A DNA stretch of 64,000 nt from Bacillus sp. CGMCC 1.16541 (GTDB taxonomy: Bacteria; Bacillota; Bacilli; Bacillales; Bacillaceae_H), in assembly GCF_003184905.1 (NCBI RefSeq), contig NZ_KZ821207.1:70894-134893 (forward strand), read 5' to 3'. This document shows positions 46,875 to 54,898 of this stretch, piece by piece. Position numbers and translations under genes: made by a program. Within the stretch, counting starts at the first letter, position 1. The number at the start of each line of letters is the position of its first letter. The notes below the pieces were generated by a model, which was not told the DNA's origin, did no database searches, and saw only the letters and a program-made list of their open reading frames with translations.

Positions 46875-47534
46875 GTGAAACAAGAAAAAGCAGTTGTTGT
46901 TTTTAGCGGAGGTCAAGATAGCACAACTTGTTTATTTTGGGCGTTAAAGAATTTTAAAGAAGTAGAAACTGTGACGTTTCAATATGGACAACGACACAGT
47001 AAAGAAATTGAAGTAGCAAAAGAGATTGCAGCGGAACTAGGCGTTAAGCATACCGTACTAGATATGTCGCTATTGAGTCAGTTAGCGCCGAATGCGTTAA
47101 CACGAAATGAAATTGACATTGAACATAACGAGGGTGATCTTCCGACAACATTTGTGGATGGACGTAATTTGTTGTTTCTGTCGTTTGCAGCGGTATTGGC
47201 TAAAAATGCAGGCGCTCGTCACCTGGTTACAGGGGTATGTGAAACAGACTTTTCTGGCTATCCAGATTGTCGAGATGTTTTTATTAAGTCTTTAAATGTC
47301 ACGTTGAATTTATCAATGGATTATCAATTTGTCATTCATACGCCATTAATGTGGATTGATAAAGCAGAAACGTGGGGATTAGCGGATGAGCTTGGAGCTC
47401 TTGATTTTGTTCGTGAGCGTACATTAACGTGCTACAACGGGATCATTGCAGATGGCTGTGGTGAATGTCCGGCATGTTTACTGCGTAAGCGAGGTTTAAA
47501 TGACTATCTACAACAAAAAGAAGAGGAGCGTTAA
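46875..47534 (+). CDS. queC: 7-cyano-7-deazaguanine synthase
   Basis: ATP-dependent enzyme that converts 7-carboxy-7-deazaguanine to preQ0, 219 aa as in B. subtilis. PP-loop motif [11 protein letters not shown] at 9-19; zinc-binding cysteines [13 protein letters not shown] near residue 195. GTG start at 46875 with AAAGGAGATGG upstream; the frame is open earlier without a site. First of four tightly spaced queuosine genes downstream of the preQ1 riboswitch. Three bases separate it from queD. Confidence 0.96.
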   Translation: MKQEKAVVVFSGGQDSTTCLFWALKNFKEVETVTFQYGQRHSKEIEVAKEIAAELGVKHTVLDMSLLSQLAPNALTRNEIDIEHNEGDLPTTFVDGRNLLFLSFAAVLAKNAGARHLVTGVCETDFSGYPDCRDVFIKSLNVTLNLSMDYQFVIHTPLMWIDKAETWGLADELGALDFVRERTLTCYNGIIADGCGECPACLLRKRGLNDYLQQKEEER

Positions 47535-47537
47535 ATC

Positions 47538-47981
47538 ATGCTTCAGCAAATCTATCCACAAGTTTTTCATCATTATGAGTATGAATTGAATAAAGATATG
47601 CAGTTTGCAGCGGCACACTTTGTTCCCCATAAAGACGCAGGGAAATGCCAAAACATTCATGGTCATACGTATTTTGTGAACATAACAGTAGCAGGAGACG
47701 AATTGGATGAATCAGGATTTCTCGTTAATTTTGCCACGTTAAAAAAACTTGTATCAGGTCAATTTGATCACACGCTTTTAAATGATCATAAAGATCTTTT
47801 TAATGATCAACATTCGACTGATTTTCCGACAACGGAAGTCGTAGCGCGTAAAATTTATGAGCTCATTCAAGCTCATTTAAATCAATTAAAAAATAAGCCT
47901 GTGTGTGTTCAAGTATTTGTTCGTGAAACCCCTACAAGTTATGTTGTGTACCGACCAAAGCAGGTGAAGAACAATGGGTAA
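47538..47981 (+). CDS. queD: 6-carboxy-5,6,7,8-tetrahydropterin synthase
   Basis: A 147-aa member of the 6-pyruvoyl-tetrahydropterin synthase family that makes 6-carboxytetrahydropterin from dihydroneopterin triphosphate. Zinc histidines and the catalytic cysteine are in FAAAHFVPHK and GKCQNIHGHTYFV (residues about 28-55). GAGGAG precedes the ATG at 47538. It overlaps queE by eight bases, which points to coupled translation. Confidence 0.96.
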   Translation: MLQQIYPQVFHHYEYELNKDMQFAAAHFVPHKDAGKCQNIHGHTYFVNITVAGDELDESGFLVNFATLKKLVSGQFDHTLLNDHKDLFNDQHSTDFPTTEVVARKIYELIQAHLNQLKNKPVCVQVFVRETPTSYVVYRPKQVKNNG

Positions 47982-48705
47982 TACGATTCCAGTTCTCGAA
48001 ATTTTTGGGCCGACCATTCAAGGAGAAGGGATGGTTATTGGGCAAAAAACCATGTTTGTACGAACAGCAGGTTGTGATTATTCATGTAGTTGGTGTGATT
48101 CTGCATTTACATGGGACGGATCAGCAAAAGAAGACATTCGTCAATTAACAGCAGAACAAATTTGGACGGAGTTAACAGAGCTCGGTGGTGACGCATTCAA
48201 CCATGTGACCATTTCAGGAGGAAACCCAGCCCTTTTAAAATCACTCGCATCTCTTATTGATTTGTTAAAAAAGTACGATATCAAAGTAGCCATTGAAACA
48301 CAGGGAAGTAGATGGCAAGATTGGTTGCTAACTGTCGATGACTTAACGATTTCACCAAAGCCACCTAGTTCACAAATGACCACGAACTTTGATGTATTAG
48401 ACGCCATCATTGATACGCTCGTACAAAATGGTCGTCAGAAACATGCAAGCTTAAAAGTAGTGGTGTTTGATGATTGTGACTTTACTTATGCTGAACAAGT
48501 TCATAAGCGTTATCCAATGCTTCCTTTTTATGTACAAGTAGGAAATGATGATGCAACAACGACGGATGATTCAACGCTTATTCAACACCTGTTACAAAAA
48601 TATGAGTGGTTGATAGAGAAAGTAGTAGGGTCAAACAAGATGAATAATGCGCGCGTTTTACCTCAGCTTCATACGCTCGTATGGGGCAATAAACGTGGTG
48701 TGTAA
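47974..48705 (+). CDS. queE: 7-carboxy-7-deazaguanine synthase
   Basis: Radical-SAM enzyme of 243 aa that rearranges 6-carboxytetrahydropterin to 7-carboxy-7-deazaguanine. The cluster motif CDYSCSWCDSAF (near residues 31-42) is the CxxxCxxC type. FGPTIQGEGMVIGQKTMFVR precedes it, as usual. ATG overlapping the queD end with GGTGAAG upstream. Requires the SAM made by the same pool sensed by the S-boxes nearby. Confidence 0.95.
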   Translation: MGNTIPVLEIFGPTIQGEGMVIGQKTMFVRTAGCDYSCSWCDSAFTWDGSAKEDIRQLTAEQIWTELTELGGDAFNHVTISGGNPALLKSLASLIDLLKKYDIKVAIETQGSRWQDWLLTVDDLTISPKPPSSQMTTNFDVLDAIIDTLVQNGRQKHASLKVVVFDDCDFTYAEQVHKRYPMLPFYVQVGNDDATTTDDSTLIQHLLQKYEWLIEKVVGSNKMNNARVLPQLHTLVWGNKRGV

Positions 48706-48800
48706 ACCTTTTCAAAAAATTTACAAATAAAATAAGAAAACATGTATTCACAAAATGATAAAACGCTGTTAGAATGACAAGCGAGGAAAGAGAGGAAACA

Positions 48801-49301
48801 ATGATGTCAGGTCGTAAAAATGAAGAATTAGAGGGTGTTACGTTGCTTGGTAATCAAGGAACAAACTACTTATTTCAATACTCACCAGAAGTGATTGAAG
48901 TATTTGATAACAAACATCCAAACCGAGACTATTTTGTAAAGTTCAATTGTCCAGAATTCACAAGTTTATGTCCAAAAACGAATCAGCCAGATTTTGCGAC
49001 AATTTATATTAGTTATATTCCAGATGTGAAGATGGTTGAAAGTAAATCATTGAAATTGTATTTATTTAGCTTTCGTAATCATGGTGATTTTCATGAAGAT
49101 TGTATGAACATCATTATGAATGATTTAATTGAAGCAATGGATCCACGTTATATTGAAGTGTGGGGGAAATTCACGCCACGTGGCGGTATTTCGATTGACC
49201 CTTATGTAAACTATGGTCGTCCGGATACGAAGTATGAAAAGATGGCAGAGTACCGTATGATGAATCATGACTTATATCCAGAAACGATTGATAATCGATA
49301 A
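48801..49301 (+). CDS. queF: NADPH-dependent 7-cyano-7-deazaguanine reductase
   Basis: Reduces preQ0 to preQ1, 166 aa, nearly identical in layout to the B. subtilis enzyme. The catalytic cysteine is in [16 protein letters not shown] near residue 56; [21 protein letters not shown] is the family block. ATG 48801 (or 48804) with AGAGAGGA upstream; the frame extends earlier without a site. A 95-base gap to queE leaves room for a separate promoter, but cotranscription is likely. Its product is the ligand of the preQ1 riboswitch. Confidence 0.96.
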   Translation: MMSGRKNEELEGVTLLGNQGTNYLFQYSPEVIEVFDNKHPNRDYFVKFNCPEFTSLCPKTNQPDFATIYISYIPDVKMVESKSLKLYLFSFRNHGDFHEDCMNIIMNDLIEAMDPRYIEVWGKFTPRGGISIDPYVNYGRPDTKYEKMAEYRMMNHDLYPETIDNR

Positions 49302-49323
49302 TAAAAAGTATCTATAAGATAAA

Positions 49324-49401
49324 CAAAGTGGCTGCCCCAAAGAGCGATACTTGAACGTTTCAATGAAGGAAGTTCAAGGAGAGGACGGGTCAGCCACTTT
49401 G
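49324..49401 (+). terminator. Long bulged hairpin after queF
   Basis: CAAAGTGGCTG (49324-49334) pairs with CAGCCACTTTG (49391-49401); inside, CTTGAAC (49350-49356) pairs with GTTCAAG (49372-49378). No T run follows, so it is a poor intrinsic terminator and may be a stabilising or regulatory structure between queF and the next gene. Confidence 0.55.
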
Positions 49402-49434
49402 ACTGCAATCATAATGAACAAAGAAGGTGAAAGA

Positions 49435-50136
49435 ATGTCGCAAAGATCAGCAGTAGTATTAGGAGCAAGTGGATTAGTAGGAAAAGAACTCTTGCAACTA
49501 TTACTTCAAAGTAAACTTTATCAACATGTGACAGTTCTCGTTCGAAATGAGCTTCCATTTCAGCATGAGAAATTGCGTCAAGTGGTAGTTGATTTTGGAC
49601 AATTAACGCAATATGAAGATGAGTTTGCCGTTGATGATGTGTATTGTTGTCTTGGAACAACAATGAAAAAAGCAAAAACAAAAGCAAAATTTATGAAAGT
49701 GGACTATGAATACCCATTATCAGCAGCGAAATGTGCTGAGAAAAAGAAAGCGAAAAACTTTCTAGCCATTACTGCGATTGGTGCAGACCTTCGTTCACCG
49801 TTTTTTTATAGTAAAGTAAAAGGACAAACAGAGGAAGATATTGCGAGTTTATATATTCGTTCAACACACTTCTTCCGTCCATCGTTATTGCTCGGAAAGC
49901 GAAACGAATTTCGTTTTGGTGAAAAAATAGGAGAATACTTCTTGAAAAGTTGTTCCTTTTTACTGATTGGTAAATATAGAAAGTATAAGCCAATTAAAGC
50001 GTGTAATGTTGCAAAATCGATGGTAGAAGCAGCTACACAAGATAAAGTAGGCGTTCACGTTCATGAAAGTAATGACATTTATACAGGTGAATGTTATTAC
50101 TCCTTTACGAATGGAAAACGTGTATTATCGAAATAA
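49435..50136 (+). CDS. NAD(P)-binding oxidoreductase, HTATIP2/YraR-like SDR
   Basis: A 233-aa atypical short-chain dehydrogenase. Cofactor motif VLGASGLVGKELLQ at about 8-21, then DDVYCCLGTT near 65 and the segment KVDYEYPLSAAKCAEKKKAK typical of this group. A Tyr and Lys in FFYSKVKGQTEE near 130 act as the catalytic pair. The ATG at 49435 has AAGAAGGTG upstream. Function unknown; the location behind queF may be incidental. Confidence 0.82.
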   Translation: MSQRSAVVLGASGLVGKELLQLLLQSKLYQHVTVLVRNELPFQHEKLRQVVVDFGQLTQYEDEFAVDDVYCCLGTTMKKAKTKAKFMKVDYEYPLSAAKCAEKKKAKNFLAITAIGADLRSPFFYSKVKGQTEEDIASLYIRSTHFFRPSLLLGKRNEFRFGEKIGEYFLKSCSFLLIGKYRKYKPIKACNVAKSMVEAATQDKVGVHVHESNDIYTGECYYSFTNGKRVLSK

Positions 50137-50190
50137 AAAGACGCTGAGACAATTAGGGGAAAGAACTTCCCTGTTGTCTCAGCGTCTTTT
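50137..50190. terminator. Bidirectional terminator
   Basis: AAAAGACGCTGAGACAA and TTGTCTCAGCGTCTTTT form a 17-bp perfect stem with inner GGGGAA/TTCCC pairing, flanked by A and T runs. It separates convergent genes. Confidence 0.9.
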
Positions 50191-50401
50191 AATTATTGTT
50201 GTTATCATCACCTGATGATTGATCACTCCAACTCGTATACGAGGTGCCATCATCCAATTCATCGTGATCATCATTGTCATCAACATAATCAACTATGTTT
50301 TTTTCCTTTTTACTTCCTAGTTTGTACTTGCGAAACAGTAATCCAAAAGCAAAAAATAAAACAGTTCCAAGACCAATTAAAAATAAAAGTGTATCAATCA
50401 T
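50189..50401 (-). CDS. Small membrane protein with acidic tail
   Basis: A 70-aa protein: one transmembrane helix (about 4-23), a basic patch FRKYKLGSKKEK, then a strongly acidic Asp/Asn-rich tail. By the positive-inside rule the tail is cytoplasmic. AAAGGAAG precedes the ATG and the stop overlaps a bidirectional terminator. No family recognised. Charge layout resembles small spore or envelope proteins, but that is only an impression. Confidence 0.7.
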   Translation of the reverse strand: MIDTLLFLIGLGTVLFFAFGLLFRKYKLGSKKEKNIVDYVDDNDDHDELDDGTSYTSWSDQSSGDDNNNN

Positions 50402-50558
50402 TCTAACGCTTCCTTTACCTATCTCTTTGTTTGTATTGTGACAGGTATAGAAAGTTTGTTCAAGAAAAAGTTACGGCTAAAAATCTTTCCTTAAGGAAAC
50501 TTTTTTAGCTTTGCTCATATAATGTACTAACTCTAGTAAAGAAGAAGGGTGAAAAAGG

Positions 50559-50663
50559 ATGAAACAACAAGGAAGTAAAAAAGCTCAAAATTATGCGTAT
50601 CTCATGTATAAGTTAGGACTGATTAACGAACAGCAAAAAAATGAAATTTGCAAGTCAAAATAA
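50559..50663 (+). CDS. Small basic 34-aa protein
   Basis: A short frame of 34 codons with GAAGGGTG upstream of the ATG and TATAAT at 50518-50523. The peptide is rich in Lys, Gln and Asn, with a single cysteine near the end and a short amphipathic middle (AYLMYKLGLI). No family recognised. The structured element B starts about 33 bases after its stop, the same pattern as the tiny lipoprotein and element A. Confidence 0.5.
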   Translation: MKQQGSKKAQNYAYLMYKLGLINEQQKNEICKSK

Positions 50664-50695
50664 AGAGTGAAGGTAGTGAATGAGATACACCGAAG

Positions 50696-50800
50696 CGATA
50701 AAACAAAAAAAGAGGAAAAGAGCGCCTCCGATGTTTTGATCTGCAACACCTCTTGCCCATAAAGTACAGCCATACCAATGGATAGACAGGTGAGAGGTGT
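50696..50800. other. Two-hairpin structured element, copy B
   Basis: Hairpin 1: GAGG pairs with CCTC inside an outer GATAAAACA/TGTTTTGATC stem. Hairpin 2: ACACCTCT (50746-50753) pairs with AGAGGTGT (50793-50800), with an internal CCCATAAAGTACAGCCATAC loop and AATGGATAG. Order, bulges and loop sequences match copy A, while the stems differ by paired changes. On the minus strand hairpin 1 is followed by seven T, so it could also terminate ykvS transcripts. Confidence 0.6.
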
Positions 50801-50891
50801 TACAGCTCAACATGTTTTTTCATCTTTAATTCAATCTCTTTTTAGTAATCGCTTTCAGAGATATGTGTAATGGAGAAATGATTACTAGGCT

Positions 50892-51077
50892 TTATAGGGT
50901 TTCTGCGATAATTTTATAATTCTTATGGTTTACCACAGTGCGTTGTTCAAGATCTAGTTCACGATAGTTACTCATGTATGTTAAATCTACAATCACAGAG
51001 TTTTCGTTTACTTTCTCAACAATACCTTTTAATCCTTGTTTAAATTCAATTATATTCCCTACTTGAGCAATGTTCAT
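50892..51077 (-). CDS. ykvS: YkvS, DUF2187 protein
   Basis: A 61-aa protein, the same length as B. subtilis YkvS, with a KOW/SH3-like beta pattern (GNIIEFKQGLKGIVEKVNEN, then SVIVDLTY). ATG at 51077 with AAAGGAGAG upstream; earlier in-frame starts lack a site. The family is widespread in Bacillaceae and of unknown function. Its position between queF and ykvT matches B. subtilis order. Confidence 0.88.
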   Translation of the reverse strand: MNIAQVGNIIEFKQGLKGIVEKVNENSVIVDLTYMSNYRELDLEQRTVVNHKNYKIIAETL

Positions 51078-51389
51078 GTCAATCTCTCCTTTATAATTAA
51101 ATAACGCTTCTATCCATACATAGACGATACGGTTACTAACAGAAATCATCTTAAAAATAGTAAATAAAATGGAAAAGATAACGCTTTCTTTTTAAGTACT
51201 AGTTTGAATGAAAAATGAAATGGAGTAAAGCGTTTTTTGACACCTATTCATTCCCTAATGATGTTTTCGACATTTATTTCTTAAAATCCTTCAAAAAAAT
51301 ACCAAATTATTCGAGTGTAATGGTCGACAAATAAATATGAATTCGATATATTACTCACATACAAATGATAAAAAGAGAAGGTGTATAAA

Positions 51390-52265
51390 ATGATGAATTC
51401 CACAGGTCTGGTGTTAGAAGGCGGAGGAATGAGAGGGATTTACACAGCAGGGGTACTTGACTATTTTATGGAACAAGACTTTTATTTTCCCTACGTTATT
51501 GGTGTATCTGCTGGAGCATGTCAAGCTTCTTCCTATTTATCACGGCAGCATGGGCGTAATCGAAAAGTGAACATTGATTTTATTAATGACCCACGCTATT
51601 TATCGTTTCGTAACTACCTTCGAAATCGAGAAATGTTTGGTATGGACTTTGTGTTCAATGAAATCCCAACTTCTCTTGTTCCATTTGACTTTGATACGTT
51701 TCGAAACCGAAAAGAGAAGTTTGTCATTGGTACAACTGATTGCATAACTGGAGAACCTGTTTATTATGATGATTATAAAGAGGACGTATTAACGATTATT
51801 CGAGCTTCAAGCTCTTTACCGTTTGTGGCACCGATTGTTGAATACGACGGACGTAAATTACTAGATGGAGGTATTAGTGACCCAATCCCTTTAAAAAAAT
51901 CAGAGCAAGATGGAAATACTCGAAACGTTGTAGTGTTAACTCGCAATCGAGAATATCGAAAGAAAAAATCATCAATGTTTTGGTTAGCAAAGCGCTCTTA
52001 TCGACAGTATAAGGGGCTGCTTCATGCGATGGAAAATCGTTACGCACGTTATAATGAAACGCTTGATTATATTGAAGAACAAGAGAAACAAGGAAACGTC
52101 TTTGTTATTCGACCACAATTACCTTTACAAGTAGGGAGAATGGAGAAAAATCCGTTAAAACTAGAAGCTCTGTATGAGCAAGGTTATAAAGAAGCACAAG
52201 CGCAACATGAAGCATTAACAAAGTGGTTACAACTAGAAGTAAGTGCGTCTTATTCAAAAACTTGA
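51390..52265 (+). CDS. Patatin-like phospholipase/esterase
   Basis: A 291-aa patatin-domain protein. Oxyanion hole LEGGGMRGIYTAGVLDYF at about 9-26, nucleophile in GVSAGACQ near 44, and catalytic Asp in LDGGISDPIP near 165. These form the Ser-Asp dyad of patatin lipid acyl hydrolases, close to bacterial YjjU-type proteins. GAGAAGGTG precedes ATG 51390 (or 51393). No signal peptide, so cytoplasmic. Two sequences resembling Spo0A boxes lie about 65-125 bases upstream. Confidence 0.9.
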   Translation: MMNSTGLVLEGGGMRGIYTAGVLDYFMEQDFYFPYVIGVSAGACQASSYLSRQHGRNRKVNIDFINDPRYLSFRNYLRNREMFGMDFVFNEIPTSLVPFDFDTFRNRKEKFVIGTTDCITGEPVYYDDYKEDVLTIIRASSSLPFVAPIVEYDGRKLLDGGISDPIPLKKSEQDGNTRNVVVLTRNREYRKKKSSMFWLAKRSYRQYKGLLHAMENRYARYNETLDYIEEQEKQGNVFVIRPQLPLQVGRMEKNPLKLEALYEQGYKEAQAQHEALTKWLQLEVSASYSKT

Positions 52266-52309
52266 TATAATGCAAATCAGGAAATGTCATCATATTTGAG
52301 GTGGTTAAG

Positions 52310-52504
52310 TTGGATCAACAACAATCAACACAATTAGTCAATCAACTAAAAGACGGAGAAATCAAAGAGTTTAGAGTTTCTAAAGACGATTTTTTAGAAT
52401 TTAGAAAAACACTTGTTCAGCGTGAAGATTTTAAACACTTTCGAGGAATCGCTCAGCGAGGTGGAGATGTGATTTATCGCTACTTAGAAACACCGCGTAG
52501 CTAA
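52310..52504 (+). CDS. Small conserved-looking protein of unknown function
   Basis: A 64-aa hydrophilic protein with a TTG start and GAGGTGG upstream, 44 bases after the patatin gene, so possibly cotranscribed. It contains [18 protein letters not shown] and a C-terminal [14 protein letters not shown]. No membrane segment, no cysteine. I sense similarity to short Bacillus proteins of unknown function but cannot name a family. Confidence 0.65.
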   Translation: MDQQQSTQLVNQLKDGEIKEFRVSKDDFLEFRKTLVQREDFKHFRGIAQRGGDVIYRYLETPRS

Positions 52505-52568
52505 TCCTTGTTGAATGAGAAATAAAAGATGCGTTCTCGTGTAAAAAGTGATAGATTAAAAGTAATAA

Positions 52569-52590
52569 ATACTTGCAAGCTTGTAAGTAT
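52569..52590. promoter_or_regulatory. 22-bp near-palindrome before the 108-aa gene
   Basis: ATACTTGCAAG is followed directly by CTTGTAAGTAT; one base pair of eleven is mismatched. It ends six bases before the GAGGAGGG ribosome site at 52596. As DNA it could be an operator; as RNA it would need a loop that is not present, so a protein site is more likely. Confidence 0.5.
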
Positions 52591-52608
52591 GTTTAGAGGA
52601 GGGATTTG

Positions 52609-52935
52609 ATGGACGATTTTCGTAAAAGTACATCACCGTTTTACTTTGCAGATTATATTTGGAAAAATGAACGTGGTGAGACGACATACGGGATGTTATT
52701 AGTAAACCGCCCGGACACATTTGAAAGTCATGACCTCCATTCTTTATTAAAGGAAGCTTATACTGAGCAAAAGAAAGTAGAATTGACCACTGTTTATGAT
52801 AACAGAGAACAATTTCTCAAAGGGTATGTGCTTCATTTAGCAGATGAAGGTGATGTATTTACCTTTATGGATGATACAGGTGCAAAACTGGTTATTGATT
52901 TTTATGATGTAGTTGAAATAGAGATCTTTGATTAA
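52609..52935 (+). CDS. Hypothetical protein, possibly YolD/Sm-like beta fold
   Basis: A 108-aa acidic soluble protein. The C-terminal half has an alternating strand pattern (VELTTVYDNR, KGYVLHLADEGDVFTFMDDTG, KLVIDFYDVVEIEIF) like the small beta-barrel YolD-type domain; this is a structural impression, not a firm match. ATG at 52609 with GAGGAGGG upstream. It is preceded by a near-palindrome and followed by two hairpins, so it is probably transcribed alone. Confidence 0.7.
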   Translation: MDDFRKSTSPFYFADYIWKNERGETTYGMLLVNRPDTFESHDLHSLLKEAYTEQKKVELTTVYDNREQFLKGYVLHLADEGDVFTFMDDTGAKLVIDFYDVVEIEIFD

Positions 52936-52974
52936 GGTGTATCAATAGAGCAGAAAGCGCAAATGATACACCTT
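52934..52974 (+). terminator. Hairpin overlapping the stop of the 108-aa gene
   Basis: AAGGTGTATCA (52934-52944) and TGATACACCTT (52964-52974) form an 11-bp perfect stem that begins within the TAA stop codon. No T run follows; the next hairpin provides one. Confidence 0.7.
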
Positions 52975-52981
52975 GCAAAGC

Positions 52982-53036
52982 CCCCAGCTGACAAATCTAG
53001 CCCACATACAATGGCTAGAGAGCTGGGGTTTTGTTT
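52982..53036 (+). terminator. Terminator hairpin, family copy C
   Basis: CCCCAGCT (52982-52989) pairs with AGCTGGGG (53021-53028), and an inner TCTAGCC pairs with GGCTAGA around CACATACAAT; GACAAA bulges on the 5' side. TTTTGTTTT follows, so it is a working terminator. The bulge and the loop with CAATGG match copies A and B. Confidence 0.82.
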
Positions 53037-53254
53037 TAAGCATTTGATGAACAATGAGTGAAATGGAAAATAGATACATAAGTTACCTGTTAAATGGATG
53101 TAATATGACGGTGGTATGTCATTATGTCACACAAGGAGATAAGCTGTTACATTTTACATGAAATGAACATAAATGTTATCGTTTTTTTCAATGAAATGGT
53201 CCAAGTCCTATGTTAAAGTATGAGCATACGACTTTTCAGGAGGGATTTTACTCT

Positions 53255-53860
53255 ATGAAAAAAGGTAACATACGAAATTTAGTCGTCACATCGGCGGCGG
53301 CTTTTTCCTTTTTTAGTGTACATAATGAAGCGAAAGCAAGTACGGAACACAAAGTCGAAAAAGGGGAAACTCTTTGGGCACTTGGACAAACATACGGTGT
53401 ATCCATTGATCATATTAAAGAAGCAAATAGTCGACAATCAGATACCATTTACGCAGGTGAATCGTTAACCATTCCGAGCAGCGATGCGTATAGTTCTGAA
53501 GAAATTCATTTATTAGAGCGTGTCGTTGAAGCGGAAGCAAAAGGTGAGCCTTATGAAGGGAAGGTTGCTGTTGCAACCGTTGTGTTGAATCGAGTGGACT
53601 CATCAGAATTTCCAAATTCCATTACAGATGTCATCAACCAAAAAATTCCTAACGGTGCCTATGCTTTTACACCGGTTCAAAACGGTACAATTAATAATTC
53701 ACCTTCAGAAGAATCAAAACGAGCGGTTCAAGAAGTCATTTCAGCTCCGAATCGCTCAACCGAGTCTCTTTACTTTTACAATCCAGACATTGCAACAAGT
53801 GATTGGATTCGTACGAGAGAAGTAGTGGAAAAAGTTGGTAATCATGTATTTGCAAAATAA
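53255..53860 (+). CDS. ykvT: YkvT, LysM plus SleB/CwlJ-type cell wall hydrolase
   Basis: A 201-aa exported hydrolase (B. subtilis YkvT is 208). Signal-like hydrophobic N-terminus to about residue 28, a LysM domain (EHKVEKGETLWALGQTYGVS, about 31-75), then a Hydrolase_2 domain with ERVVEAEAKGEPYEGKVAVA, whose glutamates are the probable catalytic acids. Such enzymes degrade spore cortex or cell wall peptidoglycan. ATG at 53255 with AGGAGGG upstream. Gene position after ykvS agrees with B. subtilis. Confidence 0.9.
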   Translation: MKKGNIRNLVVTSAAAFSFFSVHNEAKASTEHKVEKGETLWALGQTYGVSIDHIKEANSRQSDTIYAGESLTIPSSDAYSSEEIHLLERVVEAEAKGEPYEGKVAVATVVLNRVDSSEFPNSITDVINQKIPNGAYAFTPVQNGTINNSPSEESKRAVQEVISAPNRSTESLYFYNPDIATSDWIRTREVVEKVGNHVFAK

Positions 53861-53872
53861 AAAAGTCGTGAA

Positions 53873-53920
53873 AAAACCGCTCGTTACATCTCGTGTAAAA
53901 AGATGTAACGAGCGGCTTTT
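53873..53920. terminator. Bidirectional terminator between ykvT and yueI
   Basis: CCGCTCGTTACATCT (53877-53891) pairs with AGATGTAACGAGCGG (53901-53915), preceded by six A and followed by six T. Confidence 0.92.
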
Positions 53921-54289
53921 TTAGTCTTCAATGAAAATGTCAATGTCTTCGCTACCTTGACTACCTGTTAGCACAAGACCGATGTCAGTATCAGCTTCTA
54001 AGTTTTGAACAATGGTAAACGGTACGTTATGAGCATTTGCTACTTGAATGTATTTAGATAAATGACTGTATGAAATCGTGCCGTTTAAGAAAAGCTGTCC
54101 GTCTTGTACGTTCTTTATTTTAGACACCACTTGTTCGTACGGTTGTGCTTTCATCACTTGTCCTTTTTTTAAAGCTATTTCAATACGCTCACGAAGAGTC
54201 GTTAAGTAGTAGCGGCGTTCATCAGGTTTTGTTTCCTTTGCTCCGTGTATTCCACGCTCTAAGTATTCATCAATGTTGTTTCTTTCCAT
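53921..54289 (-). CDS. yueI: YueI, DUF1694 protein
   Basis: A 122-aa cytoplasmic protein of the YueI (DUF1694) family. Characteristic blocks are IDEYLERGIHGAKETKPDER near the N-terminus and LFLNGTISYSHLSKYIQVAN in the centre. ATG at 54289 with AGGAGTGA upstream. Its stop abuts the bidirectional terminator shared with ykvT. Function unknown. Confidence 0.85.
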   Translation of the reverse strand: MERNNIDEYLERGIHGAKETKPDERRYYLTTLRERIEIALKKGQVMKAQPYEQVVSKIKNVQDGQLFLNGTISYSHLSKYIQVANAHNVPFTIVQNLEADTDIGLVLTGSQGSEDIDIFIED

Positions 54290-54387
54290 GCGTATCACTC
54301 CTATTGTCATCTCTTCAAACGTGTGACTGGCTTTCATCTACACCTTACTCGTTTTACCCGCTTTTCGCTAATAATATGCAAAATTAC

Positions 54388-54841
54388 TTAAGGAGAGTGG
54401 AGTGCATGTGTTTCAATGAACGTCTCTAACTGAATCATCGCTTCATACACTTGAGTGGCTGTAATGGAAAAAAACTGAGCGTAAATCGCTTCTCCTTCTT
54501 TTACAGAAGCATGAGCAATTTTATGGACGAGGTTTTTCGTCGTTTGGTGAGAGCCCAAGCGTTTTAAGAGAATAAGGTAGTTTAATCGTTTGAATTAAAA
54601 TGACATCAATGTTTGTTTCGTTTCCAACGGCTTTTGCTAAATCAAGCACTTTCCCGCCACCTACGCCAATGATTACATCTACTTGTAAAGATTGCGCATC
54701 ATCATGTAGTCGTCTCACCTCTTCAAAAGAGCATTCGCCTTTGTAACTACGATAATATGGTTGCACAGTACAAAATTCGGAAATAAAAGGTTGAGCTGCA
54801 TTCCATGCTTTTTCCCCGTGTATAAATAATGCTCGTCTCAT
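54388..54841 (-). pseudogene. Decayed iron-containing alcohol/glycerol dehydrogenase gene
   Basis: The frame from 54841 encodes the N-terminal NAD domain (MRRALFIHGEKAW, then DVIIGVGGGKVLDLAKAVG) to about residue 85. It then jumps to sequence typical of the C-terminus (LPYSLKTLGLSPNDEK) and stops at 54521. In the next frame NLVHKIAHASVKEGEAIY and an amphipathic tail continue to 54388. So about 200 central codons, including the metal ligands, are missing and a frameshift follows. Related intact genes are about 360-390 aa. Clearly non-functional. Confidence 0.82.
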
Positions 54842-54862
54842 TCCTTGCCTCTCAATAAAAGG

Positions 54863-54890
54863 AAAAGCAACGCCGCAACGTTGCTTTTTT
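54863..54890 (-). terminator. Terminator of metNPQ
   Basis: AAAAGCAACG (54863-54872) pairs with CGTTGCTTTT (54879-54888) around CCGCAA just after the metQ stop; on the minus strand TTTTCCTTTTA follows. Confidence 0.75.
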
Positions 54891-54898
54891 CCTCTTTG

